Source: Liolophura sinensis
Lineage: Eukaryota > Mollusca > Polyplacophora > Chitonida > Chitonidae
DNA length: 64,000 bases
Direction of reading: 5' to 3'
Assembly: GCF_032854445.1 (NCBI RefSeq)
Contig: NC_088300.1
Span: 3,162,001-3,226,000 of the forward strand
Shown here piece by piece: positions 26,401-37,621 of this stretch (its first letter is position 1; each line of letters begins with the position of its first letter). The notes beneath the pieces are model-generated. The model saw only the letters and a list, made by a program, of their open reading frames with translations. It was not told where the DNA came from and ran no database searches. Made by a program: the position numbers and the translations under genes.

Positions 26401-29024
26401 AATGGTGTTATTGGCCTTAAATGACAGGTGATAATGGTGTTATTGGCCTTAAATGACAGGTGATAATGGTGTTATTGGCCTTAAATGACAGGTGATGTCA
26501 AGGAATACTGTGCCAAATGCAGCCGTTGTCTCCTTGGCAAGTATGGGAAGAATGTCTAGACCACCATCACGTCACTATGTGCTCAGATAACCTGCTCAGT
26601 GACCCTTGGTCATACTAGCTATGTACTTCACTGTTCTAGAGCCTGGTACTGGAAATGTAGAGAAGGTTTTAGTTCTTACCAACATGTTTACAAAGTGCAT
26701 ACAAGCGGTGCACATGTCTTGTTCAGAGATTGGTACATCTGATTTGGTATACCCTGCAGACTGCAGAACAAGGGCAGGACTTTGAGAGCAAGATGATCCA
26801 GGAGTTGTGTGACACTTATGGAACTTTGAAGACCAGAAGTATGCCATATCACCCTGAACAGAACTGCCAGTGTGAGCGATTTAATCGCAACATGCGTAAT
26901 TTGTTCAGCACCTTATTACCTGAACAGAAGAGGAAGTGGCCCTAGCTGTTGCCTGAGATGGTCTATGCATATAATGTTACACCTCATGCCATCACGGGTT
27001 TCTTGCCCTCCTACTTGTTTTTTGGACGTGAACCCAGACTTCCAACAGATGATATCCTGAAAACCTACAAAGAGGAGACAGTTCTGGAAACCGAGTGGGT
27101 TGTGAAACAACAGCAACATTCCAAGAATCAGAGGGTTCTTGAGAAGCAGGGTTGTTCAATGACACAAAATCCAGGACTGGCAGTCGGAATCTCGCAGATC
27201 GCCGGCGAGTCCAGTCAGGGAACCAAAGGTTTGTCGTAGGCAAGATTTATGGGGAAAAAGGATTCAACAGAGTATCGGATCATCATAGATGTACTACAGT
27301 CACAAACATTTGTGTCTGCGGATGCCTCCAGCCCTTCGGTAGGGCTCTTGTGCTCCCTTCTCCATGGTTACACCTCGAACCTAGAGTTTCTACTGTATCG
27401 ACATCTGTAGATTTTTCTGAGTATACCCTCTAGCTATTATTTAAATTTTATAAGCAATAGTTAACTGATGTTGTACCCTGTTCCTGTGTTGTGTTGTTAC
27501 GCTGAAATGGTTGTACAACTGTGATACCCACAATGCTCTGAGACTGTGTTTGATTCTGTTAAGCCGGCATATGTTTTTTACCGGTGAGAGCCTGTTGTCA
27601 TCTCAGAAATGTTTTGAAAGTTTTCACTGTTATTATTGATCTGACAGATGCAGAAACCTCTGCCGAGTGCATTCCAATGTATGGAAGCCTTTTAGCAGCA
27701 TTGTCCCTTTTACGTTTTGGTGTAACATATTCAGTTTCAAAGCTTTGAGTGGTTGTAGTTCCATTCCGAGTCTACGGTGGGCAATTTGTGCCATTTCTGG
27801 GGATTTATGGCATAACGGGTGTTCGCGTTGGTCACAAAATAAAGGGGCACTTCTGACGAACCTCAAAAATGGGCATTGGTTTTGGTCATTAGAACCGCTG
27901 ACCTCTGCGCTCTTTACAATGTAAAGAAAAAGTGAGATGAGAAATGTAATATTATGGGAAAACACATACATGTAGATAACAAGACTGTTGTAGGCCCTTC
28001 TCGTATCCATTGCTCCTCCGATCCCTCCAACATGTCCACAGTTTCAACTGGTCATCTTTAATTGGCTCAGGCCAGAAAGAAGATGTAAACTCAAGCTGGA
28101 CAATGAGCACTGTACAATAAGGGACAACTGCTTAGAATGTGCTCTTTTGTGATCTACAGTCCATGTACTAATGCACTTCCCTGAAAACTGTGTTATAAAA
28201 AGGCTTGAATTATTAAACATTTACTGGTAAGTAGACTTTTACTTATTTACAACTTGATTGGTGTTTTACACTGTACTCAATAACATTTCACTTAAACGAT
28301 GCCAGCCAGTATTACGATAGGAGAAAATTAGGCAGAGCCTGGGGCGAAACCCACGACCGTTCACAGGTTGCTGCCAGATCTTCCTGAGTCAGACTGGAAG
28401 CCAATACGAGCTGGACTTGAACTCAGGGCAATGGTAAGAGTCTTCTAGGTCAGTGAATCACCCTAGCAAGCTAACCACGTCGGCCATGGCGGCCCCCTGG
28501 TAATTAATTAAACAAGGTTATATGAACTACCTCGATCCACATTTTACATTTCTGATATTAATTCAGCCATTCAGCTCGCTCCTACATGGTTATTAACAGT
28601 TATATATTATAACAGTGGTCCGTTACCCAATGAACATCTGATTATACCCAGGGTATGTCTGCAATAAGTAAATTTGTGCTGAAAAATTTTGTAACTACAC
28701 ACCAAAAAAGTACCTACCTGCTGCAAAGCCTCCTTCTTTTTTCTCAATTTCTGAAAGCCTTTCTCCATGCTTGCAATCTGCTACTAGTACTACTCACCAG
28801 AGCTTTAGTGTTACACATCGCAGAGAACGTGAAACAGTCAAGGTTTGTCAGGCCTGTCAAATACAAAATTTGTTCACTTTGCTATTTACATAACCATGTT
28901 AAAATGTTCTGTTTCTGTGAACTTTCACAATGAAAGATAAATGTTGTGACAACGCAAAATGAAAGTTACATCGCTTTACCTTATCTTGTGGCTCAAGTTG
29001 AGCGCCACATTCCCCACAATCCAT
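17479..29024 (-). CDS. Coiled-coil protein of unknown function, complete 7-exon gene
   Basis: Seven minus-strand exons join in phase: 28980-29024, 28718-28777, 22659-22783, 21711-21841, 20849-20950, 18419-18557 and 17479-17632. They total 756 bases, or 251 residues plus a stop. The protein starts MDCGECGAQLEPQDK, with a CxxC that might bind metal. A charged helical region follows (MEKGFQKLRKKKEALQQ..., FQKIYPILKAIHREEV..., ALELRRQHELVSVNTEKEL), predicted by eye to be coiled coil. Next come a second CxxC (VCERCGG) and a helix, SKVLTSWVHELQQLL. The C-terminal half looks beta-rich (SGYSVFDLKFSLGSGEG, SFAVWVCIKVVP, LPCELKVSSDPYIPG) and ends in a hydrophobic helix. All introns are GT-AG. I do not recognise the family. 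The large intron 28717-22784 holds an LTR fossil, and two introns hold minisatellites. The gene is head-to-head with DRAP1. Confidence 0.78.
18580..18718 (-). mobile_element. Degraded SINE family 1 fragment
   Basis: The minus strand carries the body and tail of family 1. On the plus strand this reads GAAACCCACGACCATCCACA, CGTTGCTGTCAGACCTTCCC and, at the left, TTTATGTATTTGATTTG. It lies just upstream of exon 6 of the coiled-coil gene, in the intron. Confidence 0.6.
18826..20770. repeat. 56-bp minisatellite, about 35 copies
   Basis: The unit is AAGCTAGCTGTGTTAAGGCT, TCATAGGTTGTGCCTGTAGA, TATGGGTGTTGTGATT. Alternating variants (CATAGGTTG/CAGAGGCTG, GTTGTGATTAAGCTAGC/GTCATGACAAAGCTACC) give an irregular higher-order pattern. 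It fills most of the intron between exons 5 and 6 of the coiled-coil gene. Confidence 0.95.
21208..21655. repeat. 40-bp minisatellite, about 11 copies, beside an exon
   Basis: The unit is TTCTCTGAACAACCCATGCA, TCTTGCTTTAGATTCTCTTG, with a CAATCTATGCAGC variant. The array ends about 55 bases before the 3' boundary of exon 4 of the coiled-coil gene at 21711. The unit resembles that boundary: CTGAACAAT...CTTGCTTTAGA against CTGAACAAT...CTTGCTTCAGA. The donor GT itself is not kept in the repeats. Confidence 0.9.
22327..22584 (+). mobile_element. Full-length SINE family 1
   Basis: An intact copy with A-box-like TGGCTCAGTTGG, B-box-like GTTCAAGTCC and the full body and tail. The target-site duplication ATATTTTAGTA lies at 22316-22326 and 22585-22595. 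It is in the intron before exon 4 (minus sense) of the coiled-coil gene. Confidence 0.93.
22940..23431 (+). repeat. Left LTR of the gypsy-type fossil
   Basis: Starts TGTAGATTTTTCTGAGTAT and ends CCCTTTACA. It is collinear with the right LTR over its whole length, including the shared run GATACCCACAATGCTCTGAG. The primer-binding-like site begins at the next base. Confidence 0.9.
26398..26497. repeat. 34-bp tandem triplication inside the LTR fossil
   Basis: AATGGTGTTATTGGCCTTAA plus ATGACAGGTGAT is present three times almost exactly. It is a local expansion within the fossil's integrase-side region. Confidence 0.85.
27406..27918 (+). repeat. Right LTR of the gypsy-type fossil
   Basis: Collinear with the left LTR. 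It starts TGTAGATTTTTCTGAGTATA and ends CTCTTTACA. It is slightly longer because of a short internal difference near the 3' end. Confidence 0.9.
28237..28500 (-). mobile_element. SINE family 1, reverse orientation
   Basis: Reading the minus strand gives the full family 1 order from a GGGGCCGCCATGGCCG head to a GTAAAACACCAATCAAG tail. On the plus strand it ends GCCATGGCGGCCCCC. It is moderately diverged. A short TGGTAA sequence near both ends may be a target-site duplication. It lies in the first long intron of the coiled-coil gene. Confidence 0.85.
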
Positions 29025-29191
29025 TGCTGCCAATGTGTGAAGAGACTGGGGTCAAAATGACCGGGGTAAAATTTACTGGGGAAATACCCTAGCTATTCCG
29101 GGATTTCGATTTCCGGTTTACAAGATCTGCTGTGGTGTAGGGTTTTTGTCTTCCAGGTATTTTCTGAGCAAAACTCTCAATTCATCCCACC
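29025..29191. promoter_or_regulatory. Bidirectional promoter of the coiled-coil gene and DRAP1
   Basis: Only 167 bases separate the two start codons, which face away from each other. The stretch holds two ETS-type cores, ATTCCGGGATTT and GATTTCCGGTTTAC (about 29.10 kb). The second shares TTTCCGGTT with the other divergent promoter near 2.07 kb. No TATA box is evident. Confidence 0.6.
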
Positions 29192-32100
29192 ATGCCCAGC
29201 AAAAAGAAGAGATATAACGCAAGATTTCCTCCGGTAAGTATTGTTATATTCAGATATATGATATTTTGTCTTCCCGTGCGAGACAAATGTTTTAGACAGG
29301 GAGCGTTTTTTTTAAATGACAACAACAACAAAACAAAGCCGGTGAGATATGGTCATATCCTACAAAACTTGGCAAGAAGTGTGGGACAGTAAGAGATGTT
29401 CTTGTTTATATTTTCTGCATGTATATATTTCAGAATAATTGCTGTGTAGGATCTCTCAGGAATTCACAGTTAATCCGAAAACTTAAGCCTTCTTTATTCT
29501 AAGCAAAACACTAACACTATATGATGTGATTTATTGACAGAGTTGAACTAAACAGGTAAAAGTCAAAACGCATGCTTTCGAAAACGCCCGCTGCCATAAC
29601 GCTCGCTAGTTTTGTTAAAAACGTCAGAGAAAGCATTTTTATGGATTATCTGATATATCACACACCTTTCTTCACATGATAGACTTTTTGTACATAGGGC
29701 TTTCTCGTTTGCATTGCCAAGGTTTATCTTGTGGAGAGTTCATTGTAAAGGTGACAAGTAAACAATTAATCAAGAAGAACTCAACTCAGATGTCATCCTT
29801 GCTCAGCAGGTACATCAGTAGGGTCTGATTTTACTATCAATGGACTGATGATCCCATTCTCACAGATTTTACTCTCAAACTCTGTTTTATTATCAGAACT
29901 GGCTCTTCCGACTTTTACATTTAGAAATGGCAAACATAATCCAACACCATTATATTAAAGTGAAATATTCTTGACTTGACTTTGCTACATGTAAAGGTCT
30001 TCAACAATTTCAAAAGTGAAGACAGAAAAAAAAAATAGCATCGTATGTTATTATGTCTTAAATTTGAAATTTAAGATGGCATATATGACTCATTTATAAA
30101 ATAAATTAACTTTTTGGATTACAGTCAACAAAACATGGTACAGAAAGGCTGCCACACAACTAAGGCACAAAAGGGGACTGGGCAATGTGGATTAACAGTA
30201 GGGGTGATCATAAAGCAATACCTGAACACATACATGTACCTTGAGAATGTCTTCCTCACTTTTGGCTCACGTGTCTGAAATAAAGTCGGGTGTATTCTTA
30301 TAAAATCTTGCGTTAAATTTATTGATTGATTTGCAATTGCTCTAAAGGGGAGGGATGGGGTTGCCTCCCTTGTTAGGAGCTTTTCAGAAGTTGTACTTGA
30401 CATTACCAATGGACCATATCTATCAAAGATGTACAGGTATAAAAAAATGTGCAACACATGCATACCACATATAATTGTCTGTTTTTCATTTCATTATTTT
30501 TAAATTATCGAGGAGCTCTGTTTACCCATTTACCCAAAACTAGCAGGCGTTATGGTAGCGGGCGTTTTGGTTATCAAATGTTTTGACTTACATTCTGTTA
30601 AACTTAAGAATCTAGATACTATGGCCATCAGATGTAAAAATGTACTGCCACATGAAGCTGGTAAGATTCACACATTCTTGATACAATTCAGGATGAAATG
30701 GGAATTACACCCTGTTTGCTACCATAAACCTTAATTTTTAGGTAAGATTTTGATTTTTACCCTGACCTGGTACATTTTGCAGTTACCCAACCTTCAGGTT
30801 AATGTGCCAGTAAACAGGGAGAGTAAATTCATGCTTTTTTACCGAGATTGTCTACTCTTCCAGTCAATTCTGCCATAACTAGACTAGAAAGTCTGTATAA
30901 TAATCATTTTCCTGTCAAGTGGAATGAAAACTTTTTGCATATCCAGACTGATCACAACATTTCCAGCCAGAATTCCTGTGACACATGGCGATGGGAATAG
31001 AATTCTAGAAATGGCAAGTTTCAAGAAGTTAGATTGAGCGAGAGTGACTTGTGCAGTGAAATCATTTGATTTTGCCATACATGTACATGTTGACATAGGC
31101 TCCATTTGTGTTTGTTTTTTAAGCATCCCTTTACATGAAATACGCTTCTAAGAACCAGTTTTAAGAAGATTTAATCATTGTTTAAAATCTAGTGTTCTGC
31201 AACCGCTTGTCACAATTCTTATCCAGACAAGTCCAAAAGGTTTGATATATTTATTTATTTGATTTGTGTTTTATGTTGTACTCAAGAATATTTCACTCCA
31301 AAAGGTTTGATTTTCCCAAATTCGACATTGAAACTTTCTTGTTGATCTGTAAGTGTCCATCAGTTTTACAATTTTCCAGCTGGCGTTGATATTGAGATAA
31401 CTGTCTTGAATCAAACCTTAAGAACATCACATCCATGCATGGAATGGCAAGTTAAGTTGATAAGCATTGGCAAAACTAAGCTATGGAAAAGTTGGCTAAG
31501 AGCTCAGCCACTGTTTGCTCTGGGTTAATTTTTGTGTCTTATTTTCTACAGGCCCGCATAAAGAAGATCATGCAAACTGATGAAGATGTTGGGAAAGTGG
31601 CTGCAGCTGTTCCAGTTATCATATGTATCCTTTAAGTTTGATTTCTGTCGTGAACTTTATAAAGCCCATATGCATGTACATTATGCAAGACGTTGTCTCT
31701 TAACATTCTGTTATTGGCCTTAGGAAGTAATTGATTAAAGTATACATGACAAGGTACTATAAAATTTTAAGGAAAATGAAGAAAGATGTGCCAAAAAAAA
31801 AAATGAGTAAAAGTTTAATTTATTGTATATTTCTTAATTTAAAAAACCCCTTTTTTTTTGCACTTTTATTTGTTATTCCACGCTATATATTATATATATA
31901 TTTTATGACATTTGCAGGTATGTTGTATGTATTGCATATACGAGTCCTTAACTTGCATTAGCTCGGGCATTGGAATTGTTTATTGAGTCTCTCATACTGA
32001 AAGCTAATGAGACAACACAGAGTAGACATGCCAAAACTTTGTCAACAGCACACATGTAAGTACATGTATATCATTTCTTGTTTTTATGAAATATACATGT

Positions 32101-34728
32101 TGTACTGTGTTTCACTTAAAGTTTGGTAGGTAGAAATGCACTTTCAGAAGCATATTATGTCGTAATTACCTTAAAATAACACCTTTGATGCTAGCACTTC
32201 AGTTTTTCTGTTAAGAGGTGAACCAAACTGCACAAAAACCACTTGACACAGTAAAGTGATTGAATCGGTCAGAATGCGTCACTTGGAAAATGCTAAATTT
32301 TAGGTGAAATATCATGATGTTTTCTAACTTGCAAGTGAACTACCAGTAACCAGGGGTCTGTATACTGACCTTGATTTGGATTAATTATAAGAACTAGTGT
32401 TGAAGCTCTTCTGGTTAAGTTATATGCATTTAACATATGTGTGAAATAAAAACCATTAGTTTCAGTTGAAAACGGCAAGGAGTTTACTTCTGTGGTATGT
32501 CGCAAAATATGATAGGGGAGATAACCCCAAGATTACTGCAATGTTTAAATGATGTCAACATCTGGGGAGTCCCAAAACTACTCTTACCTGTACTCTACAT
32601 GACTTACAATGTATGAGTGTAAGGATTGAGAGCATACTTAATAATGCCTTTAATAGGAAGGCTCATTTCCCACTGATGTAACTTTCATCAGCATCCTCTG
32701 AAATAGAGCTATTACCTTGGCTAAACAAGACGTACTCTATTTGACCATTTTTCAAACATTATTTTGATCATTGTCTGTAAAAGTTCATGTAATTCATCAT
32801 ATACACTATCTATATAATAATCACATGTAATGTGTGCTTTTATTCCTTGCAGAAAGCAAACTATAGAGGCAGAGAAGAAATTTGACTTTCTCAGAGACCT
32901 GGTAGCCTGTATTCCTGATCATCAGACTGAAGAAGATGGTGACACGTCCAATTCTTCGGACAGTAAAAAACCTAGAGCCCCAAGGTACGTACTAGTCACA
33001 TTGGATCGCATTATACATAAGCAACATTACCTGCTGTGAGTTAAAACCCTGGGAGGGCCTCAGCTGGATAAAGCACTGGCTTATTGCAACTATCAGACTT
33101 TTGACTATCGAAACTGCATGTTTCTATCCAGCTCTTGCGGCTTTGCGTTTTTTGTCTGGCACTTACTTGTCAGGTCAGTGGCATAGTTTTAGCCATGGGG
33201 GTGTCTTAGTTTTTTAGAGACTTTTCTTATAAACTGCAAATGCAAGACACAGGGAAAATACGAAAAAATTGGACATGACACAGACTGTATGATCAGTGGT
33301 TTATCTCGAACCTTGGCACACGTGTACATTCATTTTGTTTGCGAGACTCCTTCAGTCTGTCACAGCCGTTTTGCCTTGTTCAGAGGCAGTGAGCACAGAT
33401 TACCCTTTTTTTCTGTTAAAATTCTGCTGCTAAAAAAGCTTGGATTGATTTGTCAGGAGCAGTGTTATTGTCAGTAGCAGTGTTATTGTCAGCAACATTG
33501 TTATTGACAGCAGCAGTGTTACTGTCAGCAGCAATGTTATTGTCAGTAGCAGTGTTATTGTCAGTAGCAGTGTCATTGTCAGTAGCATTGTCACTGTCAG
33601 CTGCAGTTACTGTCAGTAGCAGTGTTATTGACAGCGGCAGTGTTACTGTCAGCAGCAATGTTATTGTCAGCAGCAGTGTTATTGTCAGTAGCAGTGTAGC
33701 AGTGTCATTGTCAGTAGCATTGTCACTGTCAGCTGCAGTTATTGTCAGTAGCAGTGTAGCAGTGTTATTGTCAGCAGCGGTGTTATTGTCAGTAGCAGTG
33801 TTATTGTCAGTAGCATTGTCATTGTCAGCAGCAGTTATTGTCAGTAGCAGTGTAGCAGTGTTATTGTCAGCAGCAGTGTTATTGTCAGTGGCAGTGTTAT
33901 TGTCAGTAGCATTGTCATTGTCAGCAGCAATGTTACTGTCAGCAGCAATGTTGTTATCAGCAGCAATGTTGTTGTCAGCAGCAGCGTTATTGTCAGTAGC
34001 AGTGTTATTGTCAGTGGCAGTGTTATTGTCAGTAGCATTGTCATTTTCAGGAGCAATGTTACTGTCAGCAGCAGTTATTGTCAGCAGCAGTGTTACTGTC
34101 AGCAACAGTGTTGTTGTCAGCAGCAATGTTGTTGTCAGCAGCAGTCTTATTGTCAGTAGCATTGTTATTGTCAGCAGCAATGTTATTGTCAGCAGCAGTG
34201 TTATTGTCAGCAGCAGTGTTATTGTCATCTCGAGGATTGCAGGTACATAAACACAGGTCAAGAGGTTTAGAAACAGACAGGCCTTTGCAAGTATATTAGA
34301 TGTATCAGTTTTAGCATAATAGGTTACAATCAGATTGAATATGTATGGTATTTATTGTGTTATGCCAGTGACACTTGGTCATCTGCAAACTAAAGATTGA
34401 AATTTAAGCGGTAAATCTAGAAACAATGACAGGCAAAGAAAACACTAATATTAAATATATTTGCAATGTTTTCAAATTTCACGAAGTGTTGTCAGTAGAC
34501 TTCTTTTAGCTGCAATTGTTAGTAAAGGATTTTTGAAGTTTTCTTTGTGAAAAAAATGTGTGAAGTATTTCTAATATAAATCTAGCTTTTGTTCAGATTT
34601 GCATACATACATACATACATACGTACATACATACATACATACATACATACATACATACATACATACATACATACACACATACACACATGCATACATGCAT
34701 ACATACATACATACATACATACATACAT

Positions 34729-34779
<51 letters not shown>

Positions 34780-36073
34780 TACATACATATATACATACAT
34801 ACATACATACATACATACATACATACATACATACGTACATACATACATACGTACACTACAATTCCATGCACTTATATGATGTACAGAATAACAGAAAAAA
34901 AATGATTAAGTTGCATTTTTCACATTGGATTCTTGGTGTTGTCTGACTGGTGCTGTAGTGACAAACAAACTGCTGCTGAGTATGTTTACCAGAATCAAGC
35001 ATGAGACTTAAGGTACTTTGTGAATTCTTTTCCAGACAAAGGAAGTCCAAGGTGGATGGAGCTGGACCAAGCAGGAGAGCACAGAGGAAAAACTCATCAG
35101 ACAGTTCCCATGTAACGAACATTTCCATTTGCTCTTTATGCTTGAAGTGTAATATTTAGTAAAACTGACAATATAAAAGCTAGTACCATTTTGTCACTGG
35201 TTTTTCTCCAGTGCGTAACAGGTTTTTTCCTATGAGGCATTAGTGTAATAATCAGTTTGAGCTCTCAGCATTTCTGTTTTTTTCCACCCATAAATCAACA
35301 ACTGTCTAAGAGAAAAATTCTTACATTCTAAATAAGTTTAGCTGCACTCTCATCATATCTGTACAACATATAGTCAGTTGTCTAATGAGGATGTTGTCAA
35401 TGTTAATATTGTTATTCTACTTATGGACTCTGTATGCTATTATTATATTCTAATAGTTGGAAGTCGATGAGGACGATGACGAAGAGACAGAAAGTGATGA
35501 TGAACACGAGCGCCTGTCAGGTGCTAATCACCCTGAGGGAATAAGCAATTCACATGGTCCCCCAGGAGAGACTTTTCACTCCCCTGATGCCACAGAAGCA
35601 CACTCACCAAGCACTAGTGATCGACTTCAGAATCCAGCATCATCGGGTCCTGCAGAAACCTTGAGCTCTCCCCACTCCAGCACTGATACCTCGCCAGCCC
35701 CGGCTGGATGTGCCCCCCATCCAGGATCTCAAGCGGCTAACTATTACCCCCCTTCTCAAGGGGCTGGACCATCTGTCTCTCATTTGAGTCCGTCCACTCC
35801 AGGCTTTCCTAGGTTACCCGTCGGAGGAATGTCCTCAAGTCTTTCACAGGGCCAGAGTGCACAGCCATACTATGTGCCTCTCTTCAATCATGGGTGAGTA
35901 GAAAACCAGTGCAGGAGGACTCTCGATTGGCTGGCTCAGATGTCTAATGGGTCCTCCACCAGTGGATATACTAGTAATGAAATATTCTTGTGTAGACCGT
36001 AAAACATAACCTCCTGAAATACTCTTCATGGTGAGCAACAGTGCCATCAGGCTTAGTATTAAAATGGCCAAAA

Positions 36074-36133
<60 letters not shown>

Positions 36134-36495
36134 CCTATTTCAAACTTACGTGAAACATTTCTTCATGACAAGACAAACTGATGTATCATTAAATGGGGCA
36201 TAAATGGGCCGTTTTCAGTAAGCTTCTGTTCTGGTAGTAGAGACAAAAAGTGATCAAATTTTCTTCTTATGATTGAAACAGTTCTGTGGATGTAGTGATA
36301 ATGTAAACCATAATATTCCCTGTAGTATGTATAAAAATGGGGAAAAACCCCAATCAGATATATAAATGAATAAAGTTTTCTTTAATTTCTCTTTCCAGGG
36401 CACCTGCCACCTCAGGCTTAGCTGCTTCGCCAATGTTTTCAAACCTTCAGATGTATAAGCCGCCTACGAGTGAAGATGATGACTATGATGCTTGA
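29192..36495 (+). CDS. DRAP1: DRAP1, DR1-associated corepressor (NC2-alpha)
   Basis: Seven exons: 29192-29233, 31552-31624, 31962-32055, 32853-32984, 35036-35111, 35457-35893, 36399-36495. They total 951 bases, or 316 residues plus a stop, and all introns are GT-AG. The N-terminus [14 protein letters not shown] and the following [19 protein letters not shown] are nearly identical to human DRAP1. The histone fold continues through [20 protein letters not shown] and [18 protein letters not shown], ending near residue 85. After it come a basic Arg/Lys stretch, an acidic run ([17 protein letters not shown]) and a Pro/Ser-rich tail ending DEDDDYDA-like, as in vertebrates. In known biology DRAP1 dimerises with DR1 through the histone fold, binds TBP on DNA and blocks TFIIA/TFIIB entry in the nucleus. 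The tail is longer than in human (about 205 residues). The gene looks intact. Confidence 0.97.
29234..31551. other. DRAP1 intron 1; little structure seen
   Basis: AT-rich intron. A short family 1 SINE tail fragment on the minus strand lies at about 31252-31302 (TTTATTTGATTTGTGTTTTA, GTACTCAAGAATATTTCACT). Nothing else could be recognised. Confidence 0.5.
31252..31302 (-). mobile_element. SINE family 1 tail fragment
   Basis: Reads on the plus strand as ATTTATTTATTTGATTTGTG, TTTTATGTTGTACTCAAGAA, TATTTCACTCC, the reverse complement of the last 50 bases of family 1. Confidence 0.75.
32104..32313. mobile_element. MITE-like element, family B, copy 1
   Basis: The ends ACTGTGTTTCACTTAAAGTTT and AAATTTTAGGTGAAATAT form terminal inverted repeats. 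The interior (GCACTTTCAGAAGCATATTA ... TCACTTGGAAAATGCTAAA) matches copies at 37622-37838 (inverted) and 39435-39635. It lies in DRAP1 intron 3. Confidence 0.65.
33045..33180 (+). mobile_element. Possible degenerate SINE head
   Basis: GGGAGGGCCTCAGCTGGATA and AAGCACTGGC resemble a SINE tRNA-like head. The downstream part is too diverged to place. A tentative call. Confidence 0.25.
33450..34230. repeat. 18-bp minisatellite in DRAP1 intron 4
   Basis: The unit is GTGTTATTGTCAGCAGCA and variants (GTCAGTAGCA, GTGTCATTGTCAGTAGCA) over about 780 bases. Because 18 is divisible by three it gives open frames of 266-281 codons on both strands made of short oligopeptide repeats. It is intronic and not coding. 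Confidence 0.93.
34602..34856. repeat. (ACAT)n microsatellite with (AC)n core
   Basis: About 250 bases of CATA/ACAT tetranucleotide with an ACACACAC interruption at about 34745-34780, in DRAP1 intron 4. Open frames here on both strands are artefacts. Confidence 0.97.
35925..36010 (+). mobile_element. SINE family 1 tail-like fragment
   Basis: GTCCTCCACCAGTGGATATA, then AGTAATGAAATATTCTTGTG and TAGACCGTAAAACATAA match the degenerate 3' part of family 1. It lies just inside DRAP1 intron 6. Confidence 0.5.
36078..36122. repeat. (AT)n microsatellite
   Basis: An uninterrupted AT dinucleotide run of about 45 bases in DRAP1 intron 6. Confidence 0.97.
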
Positions 36496-36967
36496 CATTT
36501 GAACAAGTTATTGTTTGTAACTGTGAAAGTGCAATGTGTGGAATGAAAGAAGTGTTATTTCATGTTAAGGCAAGCTGTAAAACACAAAGCAAACGAATCA
36601 AATCTTTAATGGTAACCTTATAGCGAAGAAATAGCCAGAACACTATTAGAGAACATTTTGCATAGTTTATAAGGTTATAACAGATTCTCGTGCGAGGATT
36701 ATTCTGCGTAGACATTGTATTACAGTACGTATACATCACAATAGACTTAAAATGTAACAGATTTGAATTTTTCTCTCTGGGTTTCCTTACTCCTATATCA
36801 TAACAAATGGTATTGCTCCTGTCCTGTAATTCAGGTGGACTTCACAACAGGGGTGTTTGACTGGTGACTTTGACATTATAATTAACTTTTGGATGTTGGA
36901 TTTCTCAATTTTTGTCGTAAACATAACCTGCAAGAAAATCATGTTCATGGTGAAGAAATTATTTGAA

Positions 36968-36973
36968 AATAAA
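36968..36973 (+). terminator. Candidate DRAP1 poly(A) signal
   Basis: AATAAA about 470 bases after the DRAP1 stop codon. Another AT-rich candidate (ATTAAATAAG) lies near 37.12 kb. Positional inference. Confidence 0.4.
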
Positions 36974-37621
36974 TGGCAGAAAGAAAGATATATTTAGATC
37001 TACTAAGTCTTTCCGGAATTGTGAAATTTGATGCTGTTTGCTACTGTGTGGCAGGTTTGTCAATCTCATATTCATTGTTATTGTACATTATTCATGTTCA
37101 TGTGTGAGAGAGATGTTTTATGAAAATTAAATAAGCATGTGTGGACAACATATATAGGTGTTGCTTTTTCTTCATGCTTATACATTATGTAGAACAAACC
37201 ATCATTTGGCACCTGTGCGGTAATAGGAAAGTCTCGAGTTCGAACTTTTTTATTATTTAAGGCAGAAAAAGTACAACTGTATCATGTGACCTGTCAAAAA
37301 TGTTAGACAACTATTTTTGATCCCATTTGCTATAACATTGGCGTCTTTGAAAAGTGTCATGAAATGTAATTTATAGTAGACGAATGAAAGCGAAAAGTGA
37401 GAAAACTCTCCTGGCGTTATTCTGTGTAAAGTGAGTCCTGAAATTTGTCAACCCAACCCAAAAAGTTCTGGACTGCACTACTACAGAACATTGCAGTCAG
37501 GTGGTGGCAATGGAGGAAACTATGCAATTCTTCCTTGGATGCCTGACAAGCTCTTGACTCTAGCCACAGCTGAACGGGCAAATGCTGGATGAATGTTGAG
37601 AGACAAGCCAAAATTCACAAT

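Larger units (their letters stand above)
22940..27918 (+). mobile_element. Ty3/gypsy-type LTR retrotransposon fossil
   Basis: Two direct LTRs of about 490 and 513 bases, each starting TGTAG and ending TACA, bound the element. TGGTGTCAGAAGTGGGAT follows the left LTR at 23432 and looks like a primer-binding site. Inside, in the expected order, are protease-like (about 23.8-24.5 kb), reverse transcriptase (about 24.7-25.3 kb, with a YLDD-type motif), RNase H (about 25.5-25.9 kb) and integrase (about 26.3-27.1 kb) similarities. Little room is left for gag. The element is broken, with on the order of ten disruptions. The LTRs differ at very roughly one site in ten by eye, so it is not recent. No matching target-site duplication was seen. 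It lies antisense within an intron of the coiled-coil gene. Confidence 0.9.

Noticed and set aside
33416-34261. A 281-codon Leu/Thr-rich frame
   Set aside because: It is an 18-bp minisatellite in DRAP1 intron 4.
34571-34946. Several 70-115 codon frames of HTYI/YVCM repeats
   Set aside because: They are produced by the (ACAT)n microsatellite.
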